DNA of 22,448 bases from the NCBI GenBank assembly GCA_009602725.1, contig WELB01000003.1, positions 1,610,935 to 1,633,382 of the forward strand. Direction: 5' to 3'. The notes beneath the pieces are model-generated. The model was not told where the DNA came from, searched no databases, and was given only the letters and a program-made list of their open reading frames with translations. The translations under genes and the position numbers were made by a program. The stretch is from Spirogloea muscicola. Taxonomy: Eukaryota > Streptophyta > Zygnematophyceae > Spirogloeales > Spirogloeaceae. Below, one piece after another: positions 1 to 11,402 of this stretch (the first letter of the stretch is position 1; the number at the start of each line of letters is the position of its first letter).

Positions 1-6
1 CGGGGC

Positions 7-3000
7 ATGGCGCTGCCGCTCGGCGGCGGGGCGGTGCTGCGGGGCCCGGCCGCCCCCGCCGCGGCGGGCTCCCACGAGCCCTGCACCTCGGGGCGGGCGG
101 CGGCGCTGTCGTCGCCGCGCGTCCTTCTGCAGCGCTCGGCAGGCCGATGGAGCAGCCGGTCGGCCGGCTTCTGTCAGACCACGCGGCTGCTCCAGAGGTC
201 GTCGGCGAGGCATGGCCGGCGCCAGCCGGGGCTGCGCATCGCAGCGGCGGCAGCTCCGACGCAGATGGTGGAGGAGGCCCTGGCGACCGTCACGGACGAG
301 ATCGCCAGATCCTCGGCCGTGGAGAGGCTGCTGCACTCTGCCGGCCACCTCGGGGCTCGCATCAGCGGCCTGGCGACCGCCGCGGTGGCTGACACTGTCC
401 AGTCCGTCGACGATATCGAAGAGGCCGGGTGGAGACTTGATCGGGAGGTCGTGAGAGCTGCCAGGCCGGTCTACCAGGCCCTGGCGAACCAGGAGCCCGT
501 CGCGGTCGCCGCTGCCGTGGCCGTCGGCTCGGGACTGCTCGCCGTTGCGGCAATGCAAAGCAAACGCCGACTAGCTCGTCAGAAGCTACCGCTGCGGTAC
601 AATTACGAGCAGATAGCGGCTTACTTCCGCAGCCGGCCCTGGGAAGTCTTCTTCCGGTCAGCCAAGATCCTGCTCGATTGCAGTGTTCTGACGTCTTCCA
701 TTCTCATCGATCGCTGGCAAGGCGTGGAGGCACGAAATGAGCCACTTCGGGCCCGCCAGCTCGTCCAGCTCATCACGAGGCTGGGCCCCACCGCTATCAA
801 GGTGAGTGCACATCAGCTGCAAAGTGTACACTGAAGGACTCGCAGATAGCTTTGCAGTGTTGCTCTTGTTATATCTTAGCACGAATGTGATCGTCGACCG
901 CAATCAGGGTGCGGGTATCTTCCAGCTCAACCTTACGTCGGGCACCTCTGGACAGGTTTTCCCCTCATGAATCAGGGAGAGCAATGGGCTTTCTGCTTTG
1001 TGCAACAGCAGCAGTGAATGTTATCTTTGCTACTTCTGCAGCTAGGGCAGGCCCTGAGCATCCGCCCGGACTTGCTGTCGCCGACGTACCTGGAGGCGCT
1101 GCAAACGCTGCAGGACCGTGTGCAAGCCTTCTCCTCAGACGAAGCCCGGCGGTTGATGGAGGAGGAGCTCGGATGTCCATTGGAGGATGTGTTTCTGAAC
1201 ATCTCACTTGAGCCTGTTGCAGCTGCGTCATTGGGACAGGTTTGTATCTTCATTTGAGCCACAATCAGCAAAGCTCCTTGTCTTACATTGATCTTCTAAG
1301 ACATGCAGTGCTGTGACTAGGTTTGGGCTTAGTCAGGCTGGAATGTGCACCAAACATTGTGCCTGGAGTTTTTGAAGTCCTGGTGCTCCAGCCCTTGATG
1401 GACGTACAGCTGAGCATACTTACTAAGCTGTGCATTCTGCTTCTTAGCCAGGTGTATAAAGCAAAGCTAGTTCAGAATGGGGAGACCGTAGCTGTGAAGG
1501 TGCAGAGGCCTGGCGTCCTTGAGGGCATTGCGAGGGACCTGTATGTACTTAGAATAGCGGCTGATTGGTTGCGCTACCTGCCAAACAACCACTCGGACTT
1601 AGTGGCTGTCCTCGACAACTGGGCACTGCGATTCTTTGACGAACTCGACTACGTGCAGGAGGTATGTGTTCAGCAGGGTGACTAGCACTGCTATCTCCAA
1701 GTCAAGAGCTTCTGGAGACGATGTTCGATGAAGCTGTCATCTGTGTCATCTTCAGATTTTTTTGCAAGGCTTTTTTGACAGGGAATCCTTCTTACACCTT
1801 CTACTATGTTGTCTTTGTCACCAGGGCAAGAATCAGATGCGCTTCATTGAGGATATGAAATCTCTTGCCAACATCACAGTACCCACGGTGTACCCAAATT
1901 TGACAACCCGGCGGGTGAGCTTCAGCTTCACGACCGCTGTTCTCTGGACTTCTTGCATGGTGTCAATTGTGCTTGCTGTTGGCTCAAGAGTAAAGTGTCA
2001 CAAGAGTAGCCCTGGAAATGTAGCTACAAGATAGCACCAAATCAGCAGGTTGGGCGACAAAGTATGCTCATGCTTGGCGTGCTCTGCATGCAGGTGCTCA
2101 CAACTGGGTGGGTGGAAGGGGAGAAGCTGTCTGAGAGCAAGGCTGAGGACCTCACACAGCTGGTCACCACAGCGCTGAACTGCTACTTGATACAGCTGCT
2201 AGAGTCAGGCTTCCTCCACGCTGATCCGCACCCTGGCAATCTACTGCGTACGCCTGAAGGCAAGCTCTGTGTGCTGGACTTCGGGCTCATGACAGAGGTA
2301 TGATTACGCCATTTGACTAGTGCATTAAGCAACTCATGGGCTGCTTGTTATGGGCTTGCCCTTTCCACTGTGAATGACGTAGATACTGTCACCTTGTCAA
2401 CAGGTGACAGAGGATCAGAGATATGCCCTGATCACATACATTTCTCACCTGGTGAACTCGGACTTCGCGCGTGTTGCTGAGGACCTCGTCATACTGGGAT
2501 TTGTACCTCCTGAGCTCGTAGATCCAAACAAAACGGCAGCCGTTGTGCCAGCATTGAGCAAGGTCTTGGGGCAACTGATCCAGGGGGGCGGGGCTAAGAA
2601 TGTCAATATTGCTCAGGTTGGCCGATGCACATGTGACTCGTGGTGAAGTCTGCTTGAGAAAGTCACAAGCAGGGCTCATCTGCTGTGCTATATTCTGGAG
2701 ACTTAGTCTCTGTTGTCATATAATTTGGAAACGCATACACGTTGATAAGGCCGTGCGCGTCTGCAGTTGGAGTCCTTGCACTGTGCTGTACTGAGGTACT
2801 TGTTGGCAATTTCTTTCATGATATTGCAGATTTCAGATGACCTTGCCAAGATGGCTGGAGAGTATGTATTTGTCATACCCCCCTACTTTGCCCTTATTCT
2901 GAGGGCCTTTGGGGTGCTGGAGGGCATTGGACTTGACAACGATCCCAACTATGCTATTGTGAACGAGTGCTACCCATACATGAGCAAGAGGCTTCTCACT

Positions 3001-4483
3001 GATGACAAGTGAGCTCTCACGGGCACCCTTGCTCCATGGGATCAGCAGTCCAGGGCTCTATTGAGAGCATGTATCAAAGGGCAAGCTTCCATGCAGTTAT
3101 CTTCCTTTTTCATCTGATCATGTCTAACCAGCTGCAAAACTGCTAAGCTGATCTACTTTCACACTTGCAGTCCGAAGGCAAGGGAAGCCCTGCGGTACTT
3201 CTTGTACGGCCCAAACAATCAGCTCGATGTGAAGAGGGTAGAGAGCCTTGCGGCAGGCTTCCAGACGTTTCGACAGCTGATGACACCAGTCGCTCCTTCT
3301 CCAGCCTCACCCACACTTTCCAAGAATATAGACAGGGCTTATAGGCCTGCAAAGGCCCTCCCTCCGTCAAGGAAGAGCTTGGATCCCACTGCACAACAGG
3401 CACTCCTCCTGGTGTTTGCTCCTGAGGGCAGCTATCTGCAGGAGCTGCTGCTTACTGAGGTTGGTAACATATCCATGTCATCAACCAGCAGATCCTGATG
3501 CTGCACGTCGAGTAAGGGCAGTAACACTTGTTTCACCGAGCTTATATAAGTTCTTGTGGTCTGTGCTTTTGTGCGTCAGCTTGTGCGTGCAGTTGATGCA
3601 CTGTCAAGGGAGGCCATGGCGGAGCTTTGGAGCTACTTTGCTTCTAGAAGCATCATTCCGCTGTCCACTCTGCCCGGATCCTGGCCCGTTCCGCTCCCAG
3701 GAATGATGTTTGGAATGGCCCGTGGAACATGGCCAGTGGCCAGGCTCTCTGACGATGACCAGCGTGCTCTTGGCATTGTGAGGAGCATCTGGAACTTGTT
3801 GGAGCCTCACCTTAATCAGTCGGGCGGCACGCAGGGTGGTATGCAGCCTCATTACTCGTTACCATCTCTTATTTGCACAAGCACATGGGAAATTATCGTT
3901 GTGCATATATCCGTCCTTCACTTAGACATTGTGCCATGCAAGCCAGATATTGACGTGAACCCTCCCATACTGAACAACTCCTCTGTTCATGTTGGTTGCA
4001 GGCGTAGGCAGTATTGCAGGGGAGATGTTCCCACTGCTGAGAGACATCCTGCCAGGAGCTACAACATTTGCACAAAGATTTGCACTCATGCTGCTGCAGG
4101 TGCTGAAGCGTTGATCTTCCTGAAGTAGCTCACATTCTGCACATACCTTTGTTGCTCTTGAATGGATGGTAGTTGGCCTACTCATTCACCTATTACAAGC
4201 TTCTATACAAGCTTTCCAGATTTAAGGCCGTCATCATCAACATGGGAAGTCTCATACATGGACAATACTGTTGCTAATATGTTTTGTCTTGCTGTTGTGC
4301 CAGCGCCAAGCGCTCCGCTTTGCTGACGATCTCGATGGGAGGCGATCAGTGGCAGAGTGGGAGAAGGATCCAGCTGCCTCAGCGCGGCTTATCAAACCCT
4401 CTCCACTCCTCAGACGAGGGCGACCAGAAAGAAGGCCAGTTGGAAGTCAAAGATTGCTCCCAGCAAACTACCAGAAGCCATAG
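7..4483 (+). CDS. Chloroplast ABC1K (UbiB/ADCK-family) atypical protein kinase, 11 exons
   Basis: Spliced model: 7-801, 1042-1239, 1452-1661, 1825-1914, 2094-2297, 2404-2616, 2830-3008, 3171-3459, 3580-3838, 4002-4099, 4304-4483. All introns are GT-AG and the phases agree, giving 904 aa. Seen: an Arg/Ser/Ala-rich, acid-poor N terminus resembling a chloroplast transit peptide; KLGQ at 265-268; the ABC1 Ala-rich loop AAASLGQV across the exon 2/3 junction (325-332); VAVK with Lys347; an E-L-D-x-x-x-E stretch at the end of exon 3; catalytic HADPHPGN at 473-480; DFG at 493-495. Known: ABC1K proteins of plastoglobules and thylakoids regulate prenylquinone and carotenoid metabolism, and the Ala-rich loop replaces the usual Gly-rich loop. 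The long region after the kinase core (about 500-840) fits the plant ABC1K1/ABC1K3-like group (inferred). The last exon adds a basic Arg/Pro-rich tail. The ATG at 7 has a fair context, but an upstream start outside the window cannot be excluded. Exon 9 could instead end at 3835, also in phase. Confidence 0.93.
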
Positions 4484-4880
4484 CTCCCAAGAGCTGGCCT
4501 CTCAAGGCAAGAGCTCAATGTTGAGCTGCCATTTACTCAAATGTGAAGGAATACCCTCTTCAAGCATGGCTGCCTTCTTAGGCGTATTGATGTACCCGGT
4601 CGACCTGCGATATGCTTGTCCATGCACTACAAGTTGTGTTGCAGTAACCAAAACCGTCGAAGGCTCACAGATGCTGGTCGACTGCATTTGTCAAGGCGTG
4701 GCTTCCTTTGACCTTCCTATTTGCCTAGTCAGCCCCATGCCTGCATGACATTATTCCCCTACATTCATTGACTGGCAACATAGGAGATATATACAGATGA
4801 AATATAGAAGACAAATCTTGAATACAACTACCTGTGCATAAGCTTGGTCATGATGTTGGTTTCTAAGTGAAAGCAGCACA

Positions 4881-4885
4881 TGTAA
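4881..4885 (+). promoter_or_regulatory. TGTAA poly(A) signal, candidate for the ABC1K gene
   Basis: TGTAA, the canonical chlorophyte poly(A) signal, lies about 400 bp after the ABC1K stop codon. It is the first such motif on the plus strand after that stop that I noticed. A 5-base motif is weak evidence on its own. Confidence 0.4.
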
Positions 4886-5464
4886 CCAACACAATATTTG
4901 GACTGGCAGCGTCATAGGTAGTCATTGGTGGTGATTTATGAGCTTGCATTGTACTTGTCAGTGTGAGACTGCCGCGATTGCTAGACTGTGGACTTCAGGT
5001 CGACGTTGCTGGCTTGAAAATTAGGATAGCAACTCTGAATACTTGCCAATCAAAGCGCATGTCTGAAGGGACAAGAATTGGTGAGAGAGGTCACTTAAAT
5101 GAGAATAAAACGGTGAGTGAGAAAGAGCTAAACAAGCCCACACCTTTAGGTGCTAGTTTGGGCGCTGATTGACTGTTCAATATTTGATGCACATGTTCAC
5201 TTTGAGCTTAACAGCGCATTGACTCGGGTAGCTGATGTTGTGCTGCTTGAAAAAGGTTTGCGGTACAGTTGGGACAGGACAGCAGGAAAAGATGGCTACT
5301 TCATAACAGAAAGCTACGTACAGTCAGCATGGTCAGCCCAACCTTGCCATCGCTCTATGACCGTCGCTGGTGTTGCTCCCCCAAGTGTCTTACTTGATAC
5401 TGACAACTTCCTTAAGAGAGACAGCTTTTCCAAATTGACGGCAGTGGCTGTGAGAGTCTTCTCT

Positions 5465-5567
5465 ATGGGCGAGCACTTCTTTCTGTGAGGCCAGCCGAAA
5501 GGAATGGACGTCGTCTGAAAGAAGAAAGGGCTCGCCCATTGAGGATAGGGGCTGGACAAGCCAGCCC
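5465..5567. repeat. Inverted repeats and hairpin in the intergenic region
   Basis: A 10-bp perfect inverted repeat, ATGGGCGAGC at 5465-5474 and its complement at 5530-5539, has partly matching pyrimidine/purine arms inside it (CTTCTTT-like against AAAGAAG-like). Just downstream, GGGCTGG (5549-5555) pairs with CCAGCCC (5561-5567) around a 5-base loop, followed by a run of A. It could be a small non-autonomous element relic or an RNA fold; no target-site duplication was identified. Confidence 0.5.
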
Positions 5568-5783
5568 AAAAAAGAATGAACAAAGAACGAGAAAGGGCTG
5601 GATGGCGCAAAAAGCAGCTTCGTTAAGTCCTCCTTTCCTAGCGACCTCTATGAGCTGACTCGTGGTGACTGAGCGGGTCAGCTGAGCAGCAGGTGATGTA
5701 CATCTGCCAATGTGCTTGCCCTTCCACTCAGACCCTCCATGACTACATTCACGCACCAGCCTTCCACGGGCACGGGAGCCAGC

Positions 5784-5831
5784 GGGCCAGCGCCTGCATC
5801 ACCTCCTGGGCCAGCGCCTGCATCACCTCCT
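5784..5831 (+). repeat. 24-bp perfect tandem repeat, two copies
   Basis: The 24-bp unit starting GGGCCAGCGCCTGCATCACC occurs at 5784-5807 and again, unchanged, at 5808-5831. It lies 65 bp before the carboxypeptidase start codon, probably in its 5' UTR or core promoter. Confidence 0.9.
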
Positions 5832-5895
5832 CCGCCAACCAGGCGCCGCGGCGCCAGCCCCGGCGGGCGCGTCGCGGGGGCAGCCGGGGCTCGCG

Positions 5896-8800
5896 ATGGC
5901 GGAGGCCGTCGAGCCCCTCTTGGCCAGCCGAGCGGGAGACGAGGCTGCCCTTCCTTTGGTGGAGCGCGCCGACCGGGAGCAAGCGGCGGGACGGCTGTGC
6001 ACCGCCGCCACGGCCGCCGTCGCCGCCGTCTCGGTCCTTGTAGTGGTCTGCGGCGTCGCCGGCATGCTTGCAGGCATGCACCCGTGGAAGGTAGAGAGGC
6101 AGCACGCCTTCCACGCGCGCTTCTCAGGCTTCCTCTCGTGAGAACGACTCCTTCTTGTGTACTCTGTCACAGTTCTTGCTTGCATTGCATCGACGATTGA
6201 TGAAGATCTCCAGCGTTGGTCCGACCTCCATTGTAGTCCAGATATTGTGTAGTAGTAGTAGTAAAGCTGCACCCCTAGGCTAGTGAAGGAGCTCATTGTG
6301 TCGGCGGCTTATAAAGAACCCCAGCGCTGGTCAATCTCCAGCAAACATCAATCTTCTGTGTAGTAGTAGAGCTGCGCCTCCAGGCCAGTGAAGGAGCCCT
6401 AGTGCACACAGGGCTGCGGCTTGTCATAAAACAATCCTTATGCTCCTGTGCTTGTACGCAGCAACGATTCCTGTGCGCAAAATCTGAGGGAGTTGACGAA
6501 GGTGCCTCACCTGGCGGGCACAGAGTCAAACATGCTCGCTGCTGACTACGTTGTCAATCAGCTCGAGAAGTATGGTCTGACAACACATACTCGAGATTAC
6601 GACGTGCTGTTGAGCTACCCTGTGTCTCACGAGCTCACAGTAATATCCAGTGACGGGTCAGAGAATGAGCTGAAGCTCAAGGAAGGCACCGTGCCAGAGG
6701 ATCCATTCAGCTCAGCCGAAAACGTGGCGGAGACTTTCCATTCCTACTCACCCTCCGGCCACGTCAGAGGCGAGGTTGTCTATGCTAATTATGGCAGGAC
6801 AGAAGACTTTGAGACGCTCATTGAGCTCGATGTTGACGTCCAAGATGCCATTGTTGTTACTCGCTATGGCAAGATTTTCCGAGGTGACAAGGTATGCTTG
6901 GACTACTGCATAAGAACTGCTGGCAGAGAACATTCTATACAGGCGGGCTGATGTCTTGAACAATTGAGCGTGTTTATTAGTCTGCCACTTCTATCCGGCA
7001 ACACGGCAACTTATCTTCATTGCTCCATTGGTTGGACAACCAGGTCGCAAATGCTGCCAAGTATGGGGCAGCTGCTGTGCTTATCTATTCTGATCCAGAG
7101 AATTATAGTGCCAATGGTACAGAAGGCTACTACCCAGAGAGCAGGTACAATGAACCTTCGCTTGCTGCAGGATATTCAAGTGCGAAGAGTTTTTGAGCTC
7201 GGTCATCTTCACTGCAGCAGAACACTTGCACCTCTTTGCTGCTGTTTTTTCGTGGTCACTGTTAATGTCTGCTGGTCAGCGAAAGTTGACCTGTCTTGAT
7301 AAGTCCCGCTTGATTACCATCATATAGTTTCATGGTGTGCACTGCTCAGGTGGCTGCCTGCCAGTGGGGTGCAGAGAGGTTCTGTCTTTGAATTTAAAGG
7401 TGACCCAATGACACCTGGCTGGCCATCAACAGTGGGCTGTGAGCGACTTTCCACTACTGATCCCAACATACATTTGCCTTCCATTCCTTCACTTCCCATC
7501 TCCTTCGGAGATGCAAGACCAATCCTTGCCCAGCTCAGGGGAGAGTTGGCACCCCATGAGTGGAGAGGGGCTCTTGACTTACCTCACCATAGACTGGGGA
7601 AAGGGCCCGTTAAAGTGGACCTGCAATTAGAGGTCTGACAGTCTCCCTGGGTGATTATATGTGGACAAGATGTTCAGACTCTGCTCTCAACTTCAGACGT
7701 CGATTGCTCCTTGACGTTCGTGGCTGCCTTTGGCCTCCAATCCACACTTCTTACGTCCATGGAAGCAAATGGTTGGAAGCTACTTCTTACCTTTTGCCTT
7801 GTGACTTGTGCAGCTGAATCTCACAATAGCACCAATAAGGAATGTCTTTGCAGTCATAAAAGGAGCTGTAGAGCCTGACAGGTACAAAGCAGTGCAGTAA
7901 CCAGCACGCTGTGAAGCAATGCTGTGGCTTCTAGTTATCAATGTCAGTACAATGTTCTTCCTCCTTCTATGTGCTTTGTGGTCACAAACTATTTACTGGA
8001 CATTGTCAGATATGTCCTGCTGGGCAATCATCGAGATGCTTGGACATTTGGAGCTGTTGACCCAAACAGTGGGACCGCGGCACTCTTGGAGGTGCACAAC
8101 TCTCGTGCACCTTAGGCAGATAGCAATTTATTTTTCACCTATTTTCACTGTTTACGAACGACGGTGTCGGAATATGCAAGTTCTTGAGACCGACTGCCCT
8201 CAAAAGACAGTGCTCCTAATGCAAAGTGCTGGCTTCATTGCCACAGTGTTTGCTGATGACTAAATGCAACTCTTTTGATGACCAGATCGGGAAAGCCTTA
8301 GGAAAGCTTCTGGAGGTTGGATGGAAGCCGCGGAGGACCCTTGTACTGTGCAACTGGGATGCGGAAGAATACGCGCTGGCAAGTTACTAGAGTTGGCACT
8401 TGTGACTTTTGACTATGCTAATCCATTGTTCTTGATGTGAGTTGCACAGGGAGCTAACAGCTAGCTTCTGACAATTGACTTCACAGATTGATGACCTCGC
8501 GTCCCTGTACCTCATAACCTTGTCAAGGAGGTCAAGATCTTATGAGCCTCTTGCTTATATTGGCCACGTCTCTTTTGCTCTTATAGATTGGATCAACTGA
8601 ATGGGCAGAGGAGAACCTCAACCTTCTGCGTGAGAGGGCTGTCGCGTACCTGAATGTTGACTGCGGTGTGAAAGGACCTGGGGGCTTGCTGGCAGCAGCT
8701 ACACCCCAGCTAGATCACATCATCAAGCACGCCGCCTCCCTTGTAAGAATCCATTTCTATAAACAAAGCGTTAAAATTTTCTCGGCAAGCATTGTCGTTC

Positions 8801-11207
8801 AGTTGCGAAGTGTTGGCAGCCACGAGAATTTTTCTTTGTGTTGTTGTTTGTCGCATGCTAACAAAGTGGCATGTATTCAGTATGTGTGGAGGGTTCCGAT
8901 ATTGTCAGTGGATGGCATACTTGCAAGAAGGAGTTGCATTCCTCTGTGAGTAAAGGTTACTGTGACTCATTTGACAGGATTTCATCACGTGACAGGTGAA
9001 AGACCCAGACCATGCAGGGAAGACTCTTTTGGACACCTGGCAGGAAATGAGTCCTAACAAGAGCACGCCTAAAGTACTTCTCTCCTTAGCTCATCTATCT
9101 TTCCTATAGAGGCTTAGAAGAGGACATGACCCTTCTGCAGTCGTGTTCCTTGATATGTCATATAGGTTCTGTACTAAAACTCTAATCGTAGATGCTGTAG
9201 ATGATTTTTCGTACGTAGCTTTGGGCAAGCTGTGCAGTATGCACCAAGTTTGCAGTAGCTGTATATATTTCTTACTCCATTATGTATTCGCTACTTTTTC
9301 TAGATAGGCAGAATGGGAGGTGGAGGAACAGACTATGCCGCTTTCTTGCAGCATGTTGGCGTTTCATCCATTGACCTCAGCTTTGGCCCAGGTCGGCCTC
9401 AATCCAAGCAGAACCTGATCGGCAGGCCAGTGGCACCACTCTTTGAAATAATAGTGGGCCAGCTATGTTACCATGATGAACAGTAGGTCATATACTGTGT
9501 GCCTGCTTCTAGCACGTTATAAGTCTCTGTGCCTACACCAGCTTTCCCATATGCAACATCTGAAGTGCTTATGGCACAGCATGGCTCGACCTAACGTGTA
9601 CGTGCTTTGGCACAGCTTCTGGTGACTATCCTGTGTACCACTCTGTGTATGACAACTTCCACTGGATGTCCAACTTTGGAGATCCAGGCTTTCATCGCCA
9701 CGTTGCAGGTGACTCATCTCCCCAGATAGAGGAAAGAGCACATGGAAAGAGCACATGGTTCGTCGCTGGGACAAAATGGAGCTGATGTAGCAAGTCATTC
9801 TGCTATCTGCTTGTGATGTAACTGGGCATCGAGGCTTGGAGGAGTTAGCGAGCTGCATTTACTGAGGAGAGCCATTCTAGCATCTTGGTGGTGCTTCTTT
9901 TGTAAACAGCTGTGCTGGTTGTGCAGTTGCTTCTCTTTGGGGTCTGTTGGCCCTTAGGCTGGCGGACGCAGACCTGTTACCTTTCGAGTACAGTGACTAT
10001 GCAGCAGACCTCAAGGTATATTTTGCCCACACTTGCGCAGCGCCTGACTTGCGCATGGAGATGGTTTCTCATCCGAGACATCTTCTTGACAATCTGAGGC
10101 TCAGAATCATCTGACCCAACATCCATCATGCTCTGGCAGATCCATGTCGTCAAGCTGGATGAGTTGCTTATGACTGTCGAAGCCCCAACAAATCTGACAA
10201 CAAAACCACTCCATCGTGCTGTTAGCGACTTGGCAAAATCAGCAGGAAGAATATCTACTGAGATTATGGTCAGTCCTGCAACGACTGCATACATCAAAAT
10301 TCTCACTTACTGCTATGTTTCGTGTAGTGCGTTGCACTGGCTTCACGGCTTCTTGTTCACCAAATATTGTCTTAGCATCTGCTGGTGATTGCAGCCGTCT
10401 CAGGGTTTTTGAGACTGGCGTGCATGTATGCCAGTCAACATGCTGGAAAGCATGACTCAAGTGATTGATCTGGATGTCTCCCACGCATGCAGCAACTTAA
10501 GACCCCAGGAGGACGTGGACTCAAGAGGTTGCGCCGAAGCCCTGTTGCAGCAGGGCTGACGGCTGGTGAGGTAGCTCTACACAACAGGCTGAGGACTCTA
10601 AATGACCGCCTCCTCTCCACAGAGAGGGCGTTCTTGGGGGATGGCATTCCTGGCCGACCATGGTTTAAGCATCTAGTAAGTCCAACTTGCCCTGACTTCA
10701 TCCCATCATCATGTTTATAAACACGGTATTCCTGCTCTTCCACTTCTACGCCCACCCACCCCCCCCCCCCTTCCCACCCTCCGCCGCCTAGAAGAAGGCT
10801 AAGAGGGACCTGCAGGGACTATTAAGGAATCATACAACTTACAGCTATGGCTTGCTTGAAAAGTGCCTTTCTCTCTTTCTTTCTTAGGCACCATCTCAAG
10901 TTCGTGAGCTCAAGAGCATAACTCAATTAGATCTTGCCTTACCTTGACATAGGCTTTGTGAAATTAATGCTGATGCATGCATTGCTGGTGTGGCGCTGAG
11001 ATGCTCGATGGAATGCTCGAGTGACAGGTTTATGGGCCCCCTAAGGATGACGGGTATGGGTCAGCACCATTCCCGTCCCTGGTCGACGCTCTGAGCAATG
11101 TCATGGCCGGCGGTCGGGGTGGATGGCCAGCCGTCCAGCACGAGATTCACCGCGCCTCACGAGCAGTGGCTCGTGCTGCCCGTGCCCTAGAAGGCAATCT
11201 GTTCTGA
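5896..11207 (+). CDS. M28 glutamate carboxypeptidase II / AMP1-like membrane peptidase, 15 exons
   Basis: Model: 5896-6137, 6462-6891, 7044-7144, 7350-7632, 7814-7881, 8010-8091, 8286-8378, 8587-8742, 8996-9073, 9304-9391, 9616-9708, 9927-10015, 10140-10268, 10493-10675, 11028-11207; 764 aa with consistent phases. Seen: one N-terminal membrane helix (about 34-58) giving a type II topology; a PA-domain region (about 110-350); the M28 zinc ligands and catalytic residues of the GCPII family as H382, D392, E429/E430 (WDAEEY), D458 and H549 (YHSVYD); a C-terminal dimerisation-like region ending in the family's V-Q-H-E-I motif. Length matches the family (about 700-760). Known: animal GCPII removes C-terminal glutamate; plant AMP1 is an ER protein affecting development, substrate uncertain. 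Arg221 of the FRG motif is kept, but two other glutamate-pocket positions differ (W259 for Asn, G714 for Lys), so a different specificity is inferred. Intron 7 is GC-AG. The start has a good GCGATGGCG context. Confidence 0.94.
6202..6429 (+). repeat. Imperfect tandem duplication (about 110 bp) inside intron 1 of the carboxypeptidase gene
   Basis: Two diverged units follow each other at about 6202-6313 and 6314-6429. Shared in order: CAGCGtTGGTC / CAGCGcTGGTC (6211, 6322), TGTGTAGTAGTAG, AGCTGC.CC, CCAGTGAAGGAGC-like (6281, 6386), and GCGGCTT followed by ATAAA. Small indels separate them. They fill most of the 324-bp intron and match no gene I know. Confidence 0.8.
8379..8586 (+). other. Non-canonical GC-AG intron (intron 7 of the carboxypeptidase gene)
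   Basis: The exon encoding the WDAEEYAL active-site stretch ends in CTG followed by GCAAGT, the typical GC donor; the next exon starts after TATAG with codons for I-G-S-T-E-W, which continues the family motif exactly. No GT donor nearby keeps both the frame and the motif. Every other intron modelled in the window uses GT. Confidence 0.85.
10748..10790. repeat. C-rich tract with 12-C run (G-quadruplex/i-motif potential) in intron 14
   Basis: CCCACCC, a run of 12 C (10759-10770), TTCCCACCC and a CCGCCGCC block lie in the last carboxypeptidase intron. The complementary strand carries at least four G-runs of 3 or more with short spacers, meeting the usual G-quadruplex pattern. A possible slippage or sequencing-error spot. 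Confidence 0.7.
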
Positions 11208-11402
11208 GGAAGCCAGCTGAAAGGGTGTCTTTCAAATTGGACCTGGCTGGCTGCACAGCCACTGCATTATTGCCCATTGGGGGCCACAACAGCTGCATGC
11301 TTGTCAACGTTACCCTTGAGCACACAGTCCCCTCAAGCATGCAATGTAGCTGAGTTCAGACTACTTTTGTGGTGCTGTCTCCTAGTGCTCGCCCGTTCCA
11401 GC

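Larger units (their letters stand above)
4484..5895. other. Intergenic region between the ABC1K and carboxypeptidase genes
   Basis: About 1.4 kb. It holds the presumed ABC1K 3' UTR up to about 4900, an AT-richer middle without recognisable coding sequence, a foldback-rich stretch at 5465-5567, and from about 5750 a GC-rich leader with a 24-bp tandem repeat that runs into the next start codon. The open frames at 4284-4748 and 5150-5488 show no family motif and no splice logic. Confidence 0.6.

Noticed and set aside
4284-4748. Plus-strand ORF of 154 codons at the ABC1K 3' end
   Set aside because: Shadow frame over the last ABC1K exon and 3' UTR; the 4304-4483 exon in the other frame joins in phase.
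5150-5488. Plus-strand ORF of 112 codons in the intergenic region
   Set aside because: Begins at GTG, AT-rich, no domain, no splice continuity; its end overlaps the inverted repeat.
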